Assembly (NCBI GenBank): GCA_035772405.1
Contig: JAYKKM010000034.1
Span: 782,001 to 846,000, forward strand
Length of the DNA stretch: 64,000 nucleotides
Origin: Chrysogorgia sp. JL179-B06
Taxonomy: Eukaryota > Cnidaria > Anthozoa > Scleralcyonacea > Chrysogorgiidae
Direction of reading: 5' to 3'
Shown: piece by piece, positions 52,723-63,775 of the stretch
Numbering within the stretch: the first letter of the stretch is position 1
How the letters are laid out: every line of letters starts with the position of its first letter
Position numbers and translations under genes: made by a program
The notes under the pieces: model-generated
Databases searched by the model: none
Told to the model about the DNA's origin: nothing
What the model saw: the letters and a program-made list of their open reading frames with translations, nothing else

Positions 52723-53710
52723 CCCATCTTTATTACACTTACTAAAGTTTTCTTTTTACCGCTTTAAAAAAGGGATTTTTATAAAACTATTTTGAAAGAG
52801 ATATTATTGTTCAAGAAAGAAATCGTTTTGAACATTTTGGGTTAATGATATTATTCCTACAAGATTGAAGGTATAGAAATTGTAAATGTATATTTTATTT
52901 TTACTATACGTTGATTAAAATATCACTCCTAAAAATTCAATATGTTGGCAAATGTTCTCTCAAACTACCAACACTTAGTGAATACATATTTTATGAAAGG
53001 TCTTTTGCATATTGAAAACAATATATTCATAAATAACAATTCAAACCAAAGAGTCTCTCACGCTAACACGATCAGTCATTGCTACTGTATGTCAGTTTTG
53101 GCTTCCACGAATGTTATCCAAATATCGTGGCAACTGCTGGCGGTATCTGGATGTTCGTCTCCATATTACTAAAATATAATGTTAAGTACTTGCTCATGTG
53201 ATTGTAGAGCTGCTCACTAGTCTTTCATTGCATGTTGTGTTTGCCCAATCGAGCGGTAAATTTCGGCAGTAAGATAATGTTCGTCTCCATAACAATTCGA
53301 TCCAATGTTCCGTGCTTGCTCATATGATTGTAGAGCGGATTGTAGAGCGGTAGATTGTAGAGTCTTTCATCTCATGTTGTGTTTTCCCAATGTCGTGGTA
53401 ACTGACGGCGACTTCTGGATGTTCGTCTCCATATAACTTCAATCTAATGTTCAATACTTGCTGATGTGATTGCAGAGCTGCATCGTAGTCTGTCATCGCA
53501 TGTTGTGTTAACCCAATGCTATAGTAATTGTCGGCGGTATCTGGATGTTCGTCTCCATATAACTTCAATCTAATGTTCAGTGCTTGCTGATGTGATTAAT
53601 TGCAGAGCTTCACCGTAGTCTTTCATCTCATGTTGTGTTAACCCAACGCTATAGTAACTGTCGGCGGTATCTGGATGTTCGTCTCCATATAACTTCAATC
53701 TGATGGTTGT
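52723..53710 (-). pseudogene. Truncated second copy of the NLR-like gene 3' end (3' flank and about five TPR units)
   Basis: 52723-53045 matches the 3' flank of the intact gene (5515-5890), and 53045-53710 matches its last TPR units in the same strand and order (GAGTCTCTCACG, CGGTATCTGGATGTTCGTCT). Insertions such as TAAT near 53598, a duplicated GATTGTAGAGCGG near 53330 and missing bases break the frame; the longest open piece is 53568-53320. Similarity stops at about 53710, just before the satellite, so the NB-ARC, PNP and HEPN parts are absent. Confidence 0.85.
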
Positions 53711-53739
53711 CCAATACTGTCGCACGTATACCGCGAGTC

Positions 53740-55140
53740 GTTAGATTCGTAAAATGTTGTTACGAGCCGTACGAGTGGTAAAAGTCGTTAACGATTCGTG
53801 AAAAGGAGTGTACGAGTCGTGAATGTTAAAAAACATTCGGCCCACATGCAATGGTTAACGAATCGTACGAGTGGTCAGCTTGTTTAACGAGTCGTAAAAT
53901 GGCCATGACGACTCGTAAGATGTGTTATATACCGTGGCTAAGCCTAAGGTAGGACCTAAAAAGTTGTCGATTGTACGACTCGTAAGGTTGTTTAACGAGT
54001 CGTAAAATGGCCATGACGACTCGTAAGATGTGTTATATACCGTGGCTAAGCCTAATGTAGGCCCTAAAAAAGTTGTCGATTCGTACGACTCGTACGACTC
54101 GTGAAGTTGTTTAACGAGTTGTAAAATGAGCATGACGACTCGTAAGATGTGTTATATGCTGTACCGTGCCTAGCCTAAGAGGCCCTAAAAAAGTTGTCGA
54201 TTCGTACGACTCGTACGACTCGTGAGGTTGTTTAACGAGTCGTAAAATGGCCATGACGACTCGTAAGATGTGTTATATACCGTTCCTAAGCCTAAGGTAG
54301 GCCCTAAAAAAGTTGTCGATTCGTACGACTCGTACCACTCGTGAGGTTGTTTAACGAGTCGTAAAATGGCCATGACGACTCGTATACCGTGCCTATATAA
54401 GCCTAAGGTAGGCCCTAAAAAGTTGTCGATTCGTACGACTCGTGAGGTTGTTTAACGAGTCGTAAAATGACCATGACGACTCGTATACCGTGGCTAAGCC
54501 TAAGGTAGGCCCTAAAAAAGTTGTCGATTCGTACGACTCGTACGACTCGTGAGGTTGTTTAACGAGTCGTAAAATGGCCATGACGACTCGTATACCGTGC
54601 CTATAAGCCTAAGGTAGGCCCTAAAAAAGTTGTCGATTCGTACGACTCGTGAGGTTGTTTAACGAGTCGTAAAATGAGCATGACGACTCGTATACCGTGG
54701 CTAAGCCTAAGGTAGGCCCTAAAAAAGTTGTCGATTCGTACGACTCGTACGACTGGTGAGGTTGTTTAACGAGTCGTTAAATGGCCATGCATGACGACTC
54801 GTATAAGATGTGTTATATACCGCGGCTAAGCCTAAGGTAGGCCCTAAAAAAGTTGTCGATTCGTACGACTCGTACTACTCGTGAGGTTGTTTAAGGAGTC
54901 GTAAAATGGCCATGACGACTCGTATACCGTGCCTATAAGCCTTAAGGTAGGCCCTAAAAAAGTTGTCGATTCGTACGACTCGTACGACTCGTGAGGTTGT
55001 TTAACGAGTCGTTAAATGGCCATGACGACTCGTAAGATGTGTTATATACCGTCGGCCTAAGCCTAAGGTAGGCCCTAAAAAAGTTGTCGATTCGTACGAC
55101 TCTTACGACTCGTGAGGTTATTTAACGAGTCGTAAATTGT
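53740..55140. repeat. Satellite of ~100-125-bp units rich in ACGACTCGT
   Basis: About twelve units, each with AACGAGTCGTAAAATGGCCA, TGACGACTCGTA, an optional AGATGTGTTATATACCG, CTAAGCCTAAGGTAGGCCC and AAAAAGTTGTCGATTCGTAC. The nonamer ACGA(C/G)TCGT is itself self-complementary apart from its centre and occurs several times per unit. Units differ by presence of the GTGTTATATACC segment and by the number of CGTACGACT repeats. The 62-92-codon frames here only reflect the repeat. Confidence 0.92.
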
Positions 55141-55235
55141 GGTGGTTTTTATAATGTCTACCTCTATCCACCGGCTGTAGTAATCCACCAGGACCAATAA
55201 AATCGTCTGCTTCGCTTGCAGGCGGAGGAACAACA
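55140..55235 (-). pseudogene. Ty3/gypsy integrase fragment
   Basis: Minus-strand translation gives LLVLVDYYSRWIEVDIIKTT, the start of the retroviral-type integrase catalytic core (VVDYYSR-x-IEV is the usual form, with the first catalytic Asp). It is cut by the satellite on one side and by the CACTG transposon end on the other, so only a scrap remains. Confidence 0.6.
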
Positions 55236-55535
55236 ACCACATTTTCAAAAATATCTTGTACACCAGGACCACACTGTAAATTTTAGGGAGTAAAAATTAC
55301 CCCAAACAGTTGGGGTAGTTTTTTTTCCACAGAATGCCCCGTTTTTCGGGGTAAATTAAAAATTACCCCGCAAACAGGGGTAAAATATTAGGGGGTAAAA
55401 TTACCCCGAATGTGGGGTAAATTAGACTTCCACAGAATGCCCCGTTTTTAAGGGTAAAAATAGGTAGAAGTTCAACGTGGGGTAAAAATTGCTCCACTAT
55501 CCGGGGTAAAAATTACCCCCGCCCCCGGGGTAATA

Positions 55536-57240
55536 AAACACTTTCGCGTTGTCACTTGCCTGTACGTAATTAAAGGTTTACAAATCAAATTTATTTCAGT
55601 AGGGTATCCTGCATCAGTGATGACTCACTGGTATCAATGAGGGCCCTACAAATAACTAAATACAGACGTCTCTAAACGAACGTGTTCAGGATGAATGAAC
55701 AACTGTAAAAGCCATTCTTCATTATTTTAACTGTTCTTGCAAATACAAGCATAAAAAAACTGGGGTAAATTTTCATTGCATTGCATAGCCACTTCTACTG
55801 AGCAATATTCCTTATGCTGCAGTTCTGCCATTAAAAAGAAAAACTAAAACGTGAATGAACTCACAGATTAAATATAAAAATCATTCTTCTCACAGTTTGG
55901 AATATCCAAGACTCACATAAACAAAAATCTATAGATGTAGTCACAACAAAATGGCTTTATAAAAATATATTTAATTGTAGCGATAAAAAATATAGTTCAA
56001 CATTTAACACTTTTTATTAAATATAGGTTCTACTGACCAAAACTACTGCTAAAACTGGCAAACCAAGGCTGCTATTACAAAAGTTAGCATAATTTTTAAT
56101 TATAACTGACCAATCAGCTTTGTTAGTTCCTAAACTTCAAACAAAGGATGAAGGTACGAGCTGTCAAAACCATGTCATCTTTTGTTATAAACAGAAGAAC
56201 TAAGAAAACTGATTGCTCAGTTTTATTTGACATACTTTTGTATTAACCGTGGTCAATCTGTGCAGTAACTATAAATAATATATTAATGGTAAACCTATAT
56301 ATACTATAAAATAGATATTTAAACACTACATGCAGAGTTTGTTATTTATCAGACTAATCAGACTATAGAGTACATCTTACTTCTATGTTTTGCCATAAAT
56401 GTTATATTTCTGGATTATCTTGTAGACAGCTTTTGACTTTTGAAGAATTGTTCCAACATCTGTTCAATATTTGGATCTACCTTAAAAATTTGAAACATTT
56501 GTCATTCATTGTTGATGCAGTGTACATATACCTGTATGTGTTAACCTAAATTGCAACAAGATACATTACATGCATACAGTATATACTGGTAGGCTATTAT
56601 ATCATACCATGCTTTATTCTGAAAATTACCAATGGGTTTCCATGGAGCATTTACTGTAGTACATACAATGGAAACCTCATTAACATTTCTTTTTTTTAAT
56701 TTGCATACTCAGCATTATTTTCTTTTCTGCCAATTTAATACCACACTTTTCCAAGTCACTGACATATTATATTGCATATAATACATGTAACTACCTGTAT
56801 ACATACTGTAGCATTACATTCTCCCAATTTACTGTATTTAATACCACTGCACTTTTCAAGTCACCAACTTAATGTCATTAATACATTTAAAAAAAATTTG
56901 TTTTAATAACTTTGTTTTTGGCACTAAACTAACTGATAATTGCATACACTATTAATACAAACATGTATGTATAGGTATGTACAGAGGATATATAAATCTA
57001 AGAAAATAATAAAGGGTGAATCTAATGTAATATGCCAAAAATTGGCAAAGCACAAACGGGACTAATTCCCATGTAAGGTGCTCACCAGTAAGATGTAAGT
57101 AATGATTTTAAAAGGGGGAAAGAAAATGTAGTTATTGAGTGTGAACTAAACATGTCAGGATTAATGTTGTTAATATTATTAATAACATTAATAATTATTA
57201 ATTATTTATTGTTATTTTTTCTTTAATATTATCCAGAATT
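55536..57240. other. AT-rich interior of the CACTG transposon, nothing recognised
   Basis: No open frame above 60 codons on either strand and no clear motif. A short stretch at about 55715-55755 matches the arm of the foldback at 21776-23183. Confidence 0.5.
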
Positions 57241-57261
57241 ATAACTATGTACCGTATATAA

Positions 57262-57355
57262 ATTCTGAATCCCAGTTAGGGATTGAACATGTAACATTCA
57301 GATTGTTGGTGAGATGCTCTAGTTACCATTGAGCTGGATGGAGAGAGTTTTAGCC
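57262..57355 (-). mobile_element. Diverged tRNA-derived SINE
   Basis: TTCTGAATCCCAGTTAGGGA then TTGAACATGTAACATTCAGA and GGTGAGATGCTCTAG match the 21594-21712 copy at lower identity, same strand. Confidence 0.6.
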
Positions 57356-58071
57356 AGCCATCTTTTGGATGGCCATATTCTAATATTTATGGTAGTTGGT
57401 GGCCTCAATTCAGTCTATTGGTGAAACAATGTACATGGTTACTAAGTACTAGCACTATAGTATTGTAAATGTTCAATCAATAATGCTAGTGAGTGCGCAC
57501 ACTTTCAATGAGTTGGTGAAGTAGGTGTACCGTGTACATCCACTGAGTTTTTGTTGGTAAGGAGAAAAAGTTTTCAAATTATTTAAAAATCATACAGATT
57601 TTTGAAGGTATGTATTAATGCTCTTAATCTTCAGCAAGCATAATAAAAAATATTAGTACTGTAGATAAGATAAACACAAACTTACCAAAATAAGCTCAAT
57701 AAATGTTTTCAGCTGTTCTTCTCTTTAAGTTTTGTTTAAGCAGGAATGGCAAAATTGCAACACATCTATAATATTTTAAAAAGCAAGAAACAACCTAATT
57801 AACAATTAATAATAAATTAGAAAAAAGTTAATGGATTAACATTAATATGTGACTTTATTATAAGTCTTTTATTAAACTATCTTGTTATGCAAAATATATA
57901 CAGTAGTGATTATTATTATGATATATGGATGATTGCCAAGCTCAAATTCTCATAAATGAATCCCAGACATTTTCCCAAGCATTTAATTCTAGTATATAGT
58001 GAATGTAGCATATCATTGTAACCCCCGCTCTCATCCGTTATAAGAGTCTTGATATTATATAGAGCATATGT

Positions 58072-58160
58072 CACAGGCAATCAGAAGGTTACAGGTTCGA
58101 GCCCTGTCTGGGACATTTTCTGAGGATTTGAGCTTGACAATCGCCCATGTATCGTCTGAG
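58072..58160 (+). mobile_element. Partial tRNA-derived SINE
   Basis: CAGGCAATCAGAAGGTTACA, the T-arm GGTTCGAGCCC, GTCTGGGAC and the body TTTTCTGAGGATTTGAGCTT are kept. The 5' half of the tRNA head is lost at the same point as in the 23184 copy. Confidence 0.65.
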
Positions 58161-58268
58161 CTTGATACTTTGTTTGCCACATGCATTTTAATTCCATAAA
58201 AGAAAAAAAACTATAACTAATTGACAACCAGTATGCAATTTATATTACATGAATAAATCGTTTGATAT

Positions 58269-59463
58269 ATGGGGTACCGAATGTCCGAAACTGAAAATTA
58301 TATTTCTTTATTATATATGTTTATTATGACAAAATTATTTGATATAACATCATTTTTGTTAAATAATTAAGTTAATGGCAATATTTCGCATTGTTTAAAA
58401 CAATTTTTCTAACTAAAAAATTATTTTATATAATGTTTTATATAATTTTTCAGTTGTTTTGCATTGTATTTAATAAAATGTTTCAAGTATTCATATTATA
58501 TGATATAATAATACTGTTTCTACAACTGTAATTGTTTCAAATAAACATTTTAGCCAAATTAATTATGTCATAAAATGTATATTATATCATATAATGAATA
58601 TTATATATAATATAATGCATATTATATAATATAATGCTTATTATATCATATAATATAAATTATATATACAGTAATTTACATTATATCATTATGTCATATT
58701 TATATATTTAGATATAATTATATGCATTATGTCATATAATGTAAATTATATCATATAATGCTTTATATGATATAATGTAAATTATATCATATAATTTATA
58801 TTATATTATCGGTGGCGAAGAAACTAACCCCAAAACAACTTAGATCCTAACCCTAACATATGATATAATGCATTATATATGTTAGGGTTAGGGTCTAAGT
58901 TGTTTTGGGGTTAGTTTCTTCGCCACCGATAATATAATATAAAATATATATAATTTACATTATATCATACTGTATAATCCATTATATTTACATTATATTT
59001 ATATCATAATATAATGCATTATAATATAATGCATTATGAGATATAATGCATTATATCACATAATGCATTATATCATATAATTTATATTATATGATATAAT
59101 ATGCATTATATTACTGTATATAATATGCATTTAATATGATATAATATACATTTTATGACATAATTAATTTGGCTAAAATGTTTATTTGAAACAATTACAG
59201 TTGTAGAAACAAGTATTATATCATATAATATGAATACTCAAAACATTTTATTAAATACAATGCAAAACAACTGAAAAATTATATAAAACTTTATATAAAA
59301 TATTTTTTTAGTTAGAAATATTATTTTAAACAATGAGAATTGCCATTAACTTAATTATTTAACAAAAATGATATTATATCAAATAATTTTGTCATAATAA
59401 ACATAGTAATATAACAATATAATATAACAAAGAAATGTAATTTTTGGACATTCGGCATCCCAT
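58269..59463. repeat. 1.2-kb near-perfect palindrome
   Basis: The left arm from TGGGGTACCGAATGTCC is the reverse complement of the right arm ending GGACATTCGGCATCCCA, through landmarks such as CAAATAAACATTTTAGCC and AAAACAACTGAAAAATTATA. The inner arms (58806-58861 and 58877-58932; AACCCCAAAACAACTTAGA, CCTAACCCTAAC) close over about 15 bp. Between landmarks the arms are TATAATG/CATTATA repeats. No ORF. It lies in the right half of the CACTG transposon. Confidence 0.88.
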
Positions 59464-59649
59464 AGAATGCCAAATGTCTGCATAAAAATATGATAACAAC
59501 ACTTCTAAAACCAAACTAATATCACATATGAACTCACTCTCTGAACTTGTGCTTTTCAGCAAGGATTTAAATCTTAGAAATTCCCTGTTCATTTACAAAT
59601 AAAGGTTATGTAAACGGTTAATCTCGATAAATGTTTGTATAACATACCA

Positions 59650-60144
59650 CTTTGTTTCCTAAGACCAGATAAATGTTGGCTTTCTGAGAACGTTTATCAA
59701 CACAGTCTTTACACCTTAAGTATCCACATCTCCATTGAAAAATTATAACTAAAAGACAAAGTTTTTGATAAGTGACAATTATATAATTGATTTTGTATTG
59801 ATATAGCTGCTGCAATCAAACATTCGTTTAGCACAGAGTCAGACTTACCTTCGTCTTCGAACTTTGCTGAAGCACTGCCGTATTTACTCCCGCAGCCAGT
59901 ATTTTGTTAGCCTTGGGCTGTAAGACCGACGAATTATTGATGATCAACCATTTCTTTAGACAATTGGTATGACACAAACCAGCATATTATTAAAGTTTTT
60001 CAGCATGAATTCAGCCACAGAATATGTAATAGAACGGGATGTACTAACCGTAGAAAATTCGCACACCAACTCGCTCTTTTTGTTCATAAATATATCAAAT
60101 TCACTCCTCGTAAAGAATCCGCTATTTTGAAAATATATTGGCAT
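59650..60144 (-). pseudogene. Possible exon remnants of a transposon gene
   Basis: A 62-codon frame starts at 60144 (MPIYFQNSGFFTRSEFDIFM), close to the right terminus. A one-frame change near 59975 would lead into KKWLIINNSSVLQPKANKIL, ending at a good donor (CGAAG|GTAAGT, about 59848). A second open piece at about 59740-59650 reads RCGYLRCKDCVDKRSQKANI. The position just inside the terminus and a consistent strand suggest a spliced transposase or accessory gene, but I recognise no family and the frame is broken. Confidence 0.3.
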
Positions 60145-60354
60145 CGTCCCAGTTACCCCAAACGTATGGGGTAATTTTTACCCCCGTAATCCCAATTGCA
60201 AAACTACCCTCCGTTACCCCCAACAAAGGGGTAAATATTTGGACATATTGCCCCAGATCTTGGGGTAGTTTTTACCCCCTGAAAAGTCACCCCATCAACT
60301 TTGAACATTTTACCCCAAAAATGGGGTAATTTTTACTCCTTGAAATTTACAGTG

Positions 60355-61179
60355 CAGCTCTATATAATAACAGGATTTTCTAAGTTAACTTTTCCTTCAG
60401 CGTAATATGAAAAGATTCGGAGCCATACACGCCATTTCTGTGCCAGCTGTGATTTTGGTCCAGAGACATCCATCGTCTGTAATTTGTGTTCCATGCATGG
60501 TTTACTGTCTGCTATCCTCGTCGCCAATGTAATAACGACTCACGATTGATAAGGATTGATAAGGATTGAAGTTATAAATTTTCCATTCAAGCGACACTTT
60601 GCCAAATCGAACTTGACGATTGTAGTATTTGTTGAGTTATCTAGCGGTCGAACGGTCATATTTCAAATCGAACTAACAAACGCCGGGAATGCGGGATGTC
60701 ACCGTTGTCAAAAACATTGAGGTTTATATTGCAGTCGATAACAATGTAAACCTGCATGCACGTATCAAGGCGATAATATGGCCCAATCCATGGCCTTCTC
60801 ATTTTAAAATAACATACGGTATAACCTAAACGGTAATGATATGGCGCGTTTATAATGTCGAAATTGAATGTGATCATTTGAACACCATACATATAATTCG
60901 AACAACATTTACCCGGAACGAACAAGAATGGTGAAGTTATAAATTTTCCATGCAAGCGAAACTTTTGCCAAATCGAACTTCACGATTGTAATATTTCTGA
61001 ATTGAACGATTTACAGCTGTATCTAGCGGTCAACTTTCAAATCGAACAAACGAACGGGAAATATACCTTCCTGGCTAATATATTACAATAACGTACGGAA
61101 ATCACTCGGGATGTCACCGTTGTCAAAAACATTGAAGTTACAGTGTCTCCTTCAATTAAGACGCTGTTATATATATATA
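60355..61179. repeat. Spacer with a direct duplication (60568-60735 and 60933-61143)
   Basis: GTTATAAATTTTCCAT, GCCAAATCGAACTT, ATCTAGCGGTC and GATGTCACCGTTGTCAAAAA occur in the same order in both halves, offset by about 365-400 bp. The 99-codon minus frame at 60656-60955 spans the two and is not convincing as a gene. Confidence 0.6.
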
Positions 61180-62535
61180 CTAGAAGTTACTATCGCAAGG
61201 GAAGTGCTGCCTCAAAATCCAAGGCAGTCGTAATATTGTGCAAAATTGCAAAACTAAGTGGTGGGCTAGTTATTGAACTCAAGTCAGAGGTAGTATAGCC
61301 TCGTACCCATGCGGTTATGGTTCAGGTAGCAGTGAGTTCTACATATATATGGAGCTCACAATGAGCTTGCTGGACCATAGGTACGTACTAACTTTGGGGC
61401 ACTCTGGTATACTGTACGTTAGACATATATCTGGGGTAAGACATTCATTATGCACAGCCAGGGCACACAGAGTATATACCCCACTTGTTGTGTTGTAACC
61501 GTTCTCAACATCTATTCACAATATAGTAGTTCATGAACATGTGTAATATTAAACAGATGTAAGTGGAACAGTTGTATAAAAATGCAGTCGAACATAAAGA
61601 TAAAATAGTTGTATACAGTAACATAGCTCTCTGTACAAGGCTTGCATAAAAATGCAGTTCAATATGAACACAAAACGTTGACATTATAACAGCTGATAAA
61701 CTAAGTTAATCAAAATTTGTTTCTTGCATAAAAATGCAGTATGAGCATATCGTGAGAAACGATGAACTCACACCAATATACACCTAAAATAGAAGGTAAA
61801 TCTTATTCACAAACAAATAATTTGATAATTGTGATATTGACATTATAACAGCTGATAAACTAAGTTAATCAAAATTTGTTTCTTGCATAAAAATGCAGTT
61901 CAATATGAACACAAAAAGTTGGCATTATAACAGTTGATAAACTAAGTTAATCAGAATTTGTTTCTTGACATTATAACAGTTGATAAATTTGTATAAAAAT
62001 GCAGTTCAATATATCTCACAGCTGTGTATGAGCATACAATGTATCGTGAGAAACGATGAACTCACAAGTCACACCAATATACACCTAAAATAGAAGGTAA
62101 ATCTTATTCACAAACAAATAATTTGATTATTGTGATATTGATAACCATGACGAGTAGCATATTTGGCATATTATAAACAATGACAATTGATCTCCTTAAA
62201 ATTTAATAGCGAGTTAAATTCTAGTTGCCTTACCTTGACAAGAGTCAAAGTTAAAATTCGCAAGCACAACCAGGCTAAAGCACAGCTGATATGACGATTG
62301 ACGAATGAAGCTCTCTTCGCAAAGTATGATGGCCCTCGTAGCTAAAGACATTTTATTTTGTTTCCGTTGGCGAGTTCGGATATAGTTTACGCATCCGGCG
62401 ATTATACGAACATTTACGAGTTACGTCATAAAACGTCATAAATCTGTGGCATGATCGTAATCTATACATAGTTCCGCGAAGAGGTCTGGGCACGAGACAC
62501 AGCAAGTCAAGATTAGTGTGCCTATACGGCAGCAA
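61180..62535 (-). mobile_element. Helitron copy H2, complete and uninterrupted
   Basis: Plus strand CTAGAAGTTACTATCGCAAG (61180) to TATACGGCAGCAA (62535), flanked by A and T; on the minus strand this is A|TTGCTGCC...CTAG|T, 1356 bp. It has internal tandem copies of CATTATAACAGCTGATAAAC at 61680, 61840 and 61925. No Rep/helicase. It serves as the reference for splitting the nested pair at 15726-18953. Confidence 0.8.
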
Positions 62536-62859
62536 TTAGATTTATTTATTTTCATAATTCGTTACAGCATAATTGCCAATCTTCATTCGCCATTTACTGG
62601 ACCACATGCGTCGAACGCAATTACATAATCTTTGATTACTCCTATATAGTCATAGTTTATAGGAATCGTTCGCGTTTATATAATTCGAATAATGGTTTTT
62701 AAAGAACGAGGCAATAACATTGTTGTATATAATATTGTTGTATTACTCATTTATCCGTTTTAAGTGCACCAAATATTTTCGCCACAAGTATAACGTGTTA
62801 TTGCTGTTGTTTAGTGTTGCTTTTATGTAGGATATCAATTTAAGTGGGCTTTATTACAA
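62536..62859. other. AT-rich spacer, no gene seen
   Basis: It contains one degraded relative of the downstream minisatellite (TTTTTAAAGAACGAGGCAAT near 62695). Nothing else recognised. Confidence 0.5.
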
Positions 62860-63775
62860 ATAATATTGTTCCATTGAATAGCGATATGTACGGCGTAGTT
62901 TTGAAATAGAAGGAAGCAACAACATTTCATTCAATAGCGATATGTTGCGTACGAGTTTTGAAATAGAACGAGACAACAACATCAACATGTTGTTTCATTC
63001 AATAGCAATATTGTTGCGTAGTTTTGAAATAGAACGAGACAACAACATCAACATGTTGTTTCATTCAATAGCAATATGTTGCGTATTTTTGAAATAGAAC
63101 GAGACAACAACATGTTGTTTCATTCAATAGCATGAATATGTTGCGTAGTTTTGAAATAGAACGAGACAACAACATATAATATTGTTTCATTCAATAGCAA
63201 TATGTTGCGTAGTTTTGAAATAGAACGAGACAACAACATGTTGTTTCATTCAATAGCATGAATATGTTGCGTAGTTTTGAAATAGAACGAGACAACAACA
63301 TATAATATTGTTTCATTCAATAGCAATATGTTGCGTAGTTTTGAAATAGAACGAGACAACAACATGTTGTTTCATTCAATAGCATGAATATGTTGCGTAG
63401 TTTTGAAATAGAACGAGACAACAACATATAATATTGTTTCATTCAATAGCAATATGTTGCGTAGTTTTGAAATAGAACGAGACAACAACATGTTGTTTCA
63501 TTCAATAGCATGAATATGTTGCGTAGTTTTGAAATAGAACGAGACAACAAAATCAACATGTTGTTTCATTCAATAGCAATATGTTGCGTAGTTTTGAAAT
63601 AGAACGAGACAACAACATGTTGTTTCATTCAATAGCATGAATATGTTGCGTAGTTTTGAAATAGAACGAGACAACAACATGTTGTTTCATTCAATAGCAA
63701 TATGTTGCGTAGTTTTGAAATAGAACGAGGCAACAACATTTAATATTGTTTCATGCAATAGCGATAAGTTGCGTT
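62860..63775 (+). repeat. Minisatellite of ~63-bp units, about 14 copies
   Basis: The unit is TTTTGAAATAGAACGAGACA then ACAACATGTTGTTTCATTCA and ATAGCAATATGTTGCGTAG. Inner units alternate between CAATATG and CATGAATATG and between ACATGTTG and ACATATAATATTG, so the working unit is a dimer. The flanking units on both sides are more diverged. Confidence 0.92.

Larger units (their letters stand above)
55272..60354. mobile_element. 5.1-kb DNA transposon with CACTG termini and GGGGTAA-rich ends
   Basis: Left end CACTGTAAATTTTAGGGAGT and right end, inverted, CACTGTAAATTTCAAGGAGT, then AAAAATTACCCCA in both. The terminal 200-260 bp on each side (55300-55535 and 60150-60340) are made of inverted GGGGTAAA/TTTACCCC repeats. 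CACTG ends plus dense subterminal repeats resemble CACTA/EnSpm-like elements, but I find no matching target duplication, so the superfamily is open. The interior is AT-rich and carries two SINE pieces, a 1.2-kb palindrome and possible exon remnants at 59650-60144. Confidence 0.75.

Noticed and set aside
53855..55272. Series of 62-92-codon ORFs with ESYESTTFLGPTLGL motifs
   Set aside because: They are translations of the satellite and vary with unit length.
60656..60955. 99-codon minus-strand ORF
   Set aside because: It spans one half of a local direct duplication and the other half does not keep the frame.
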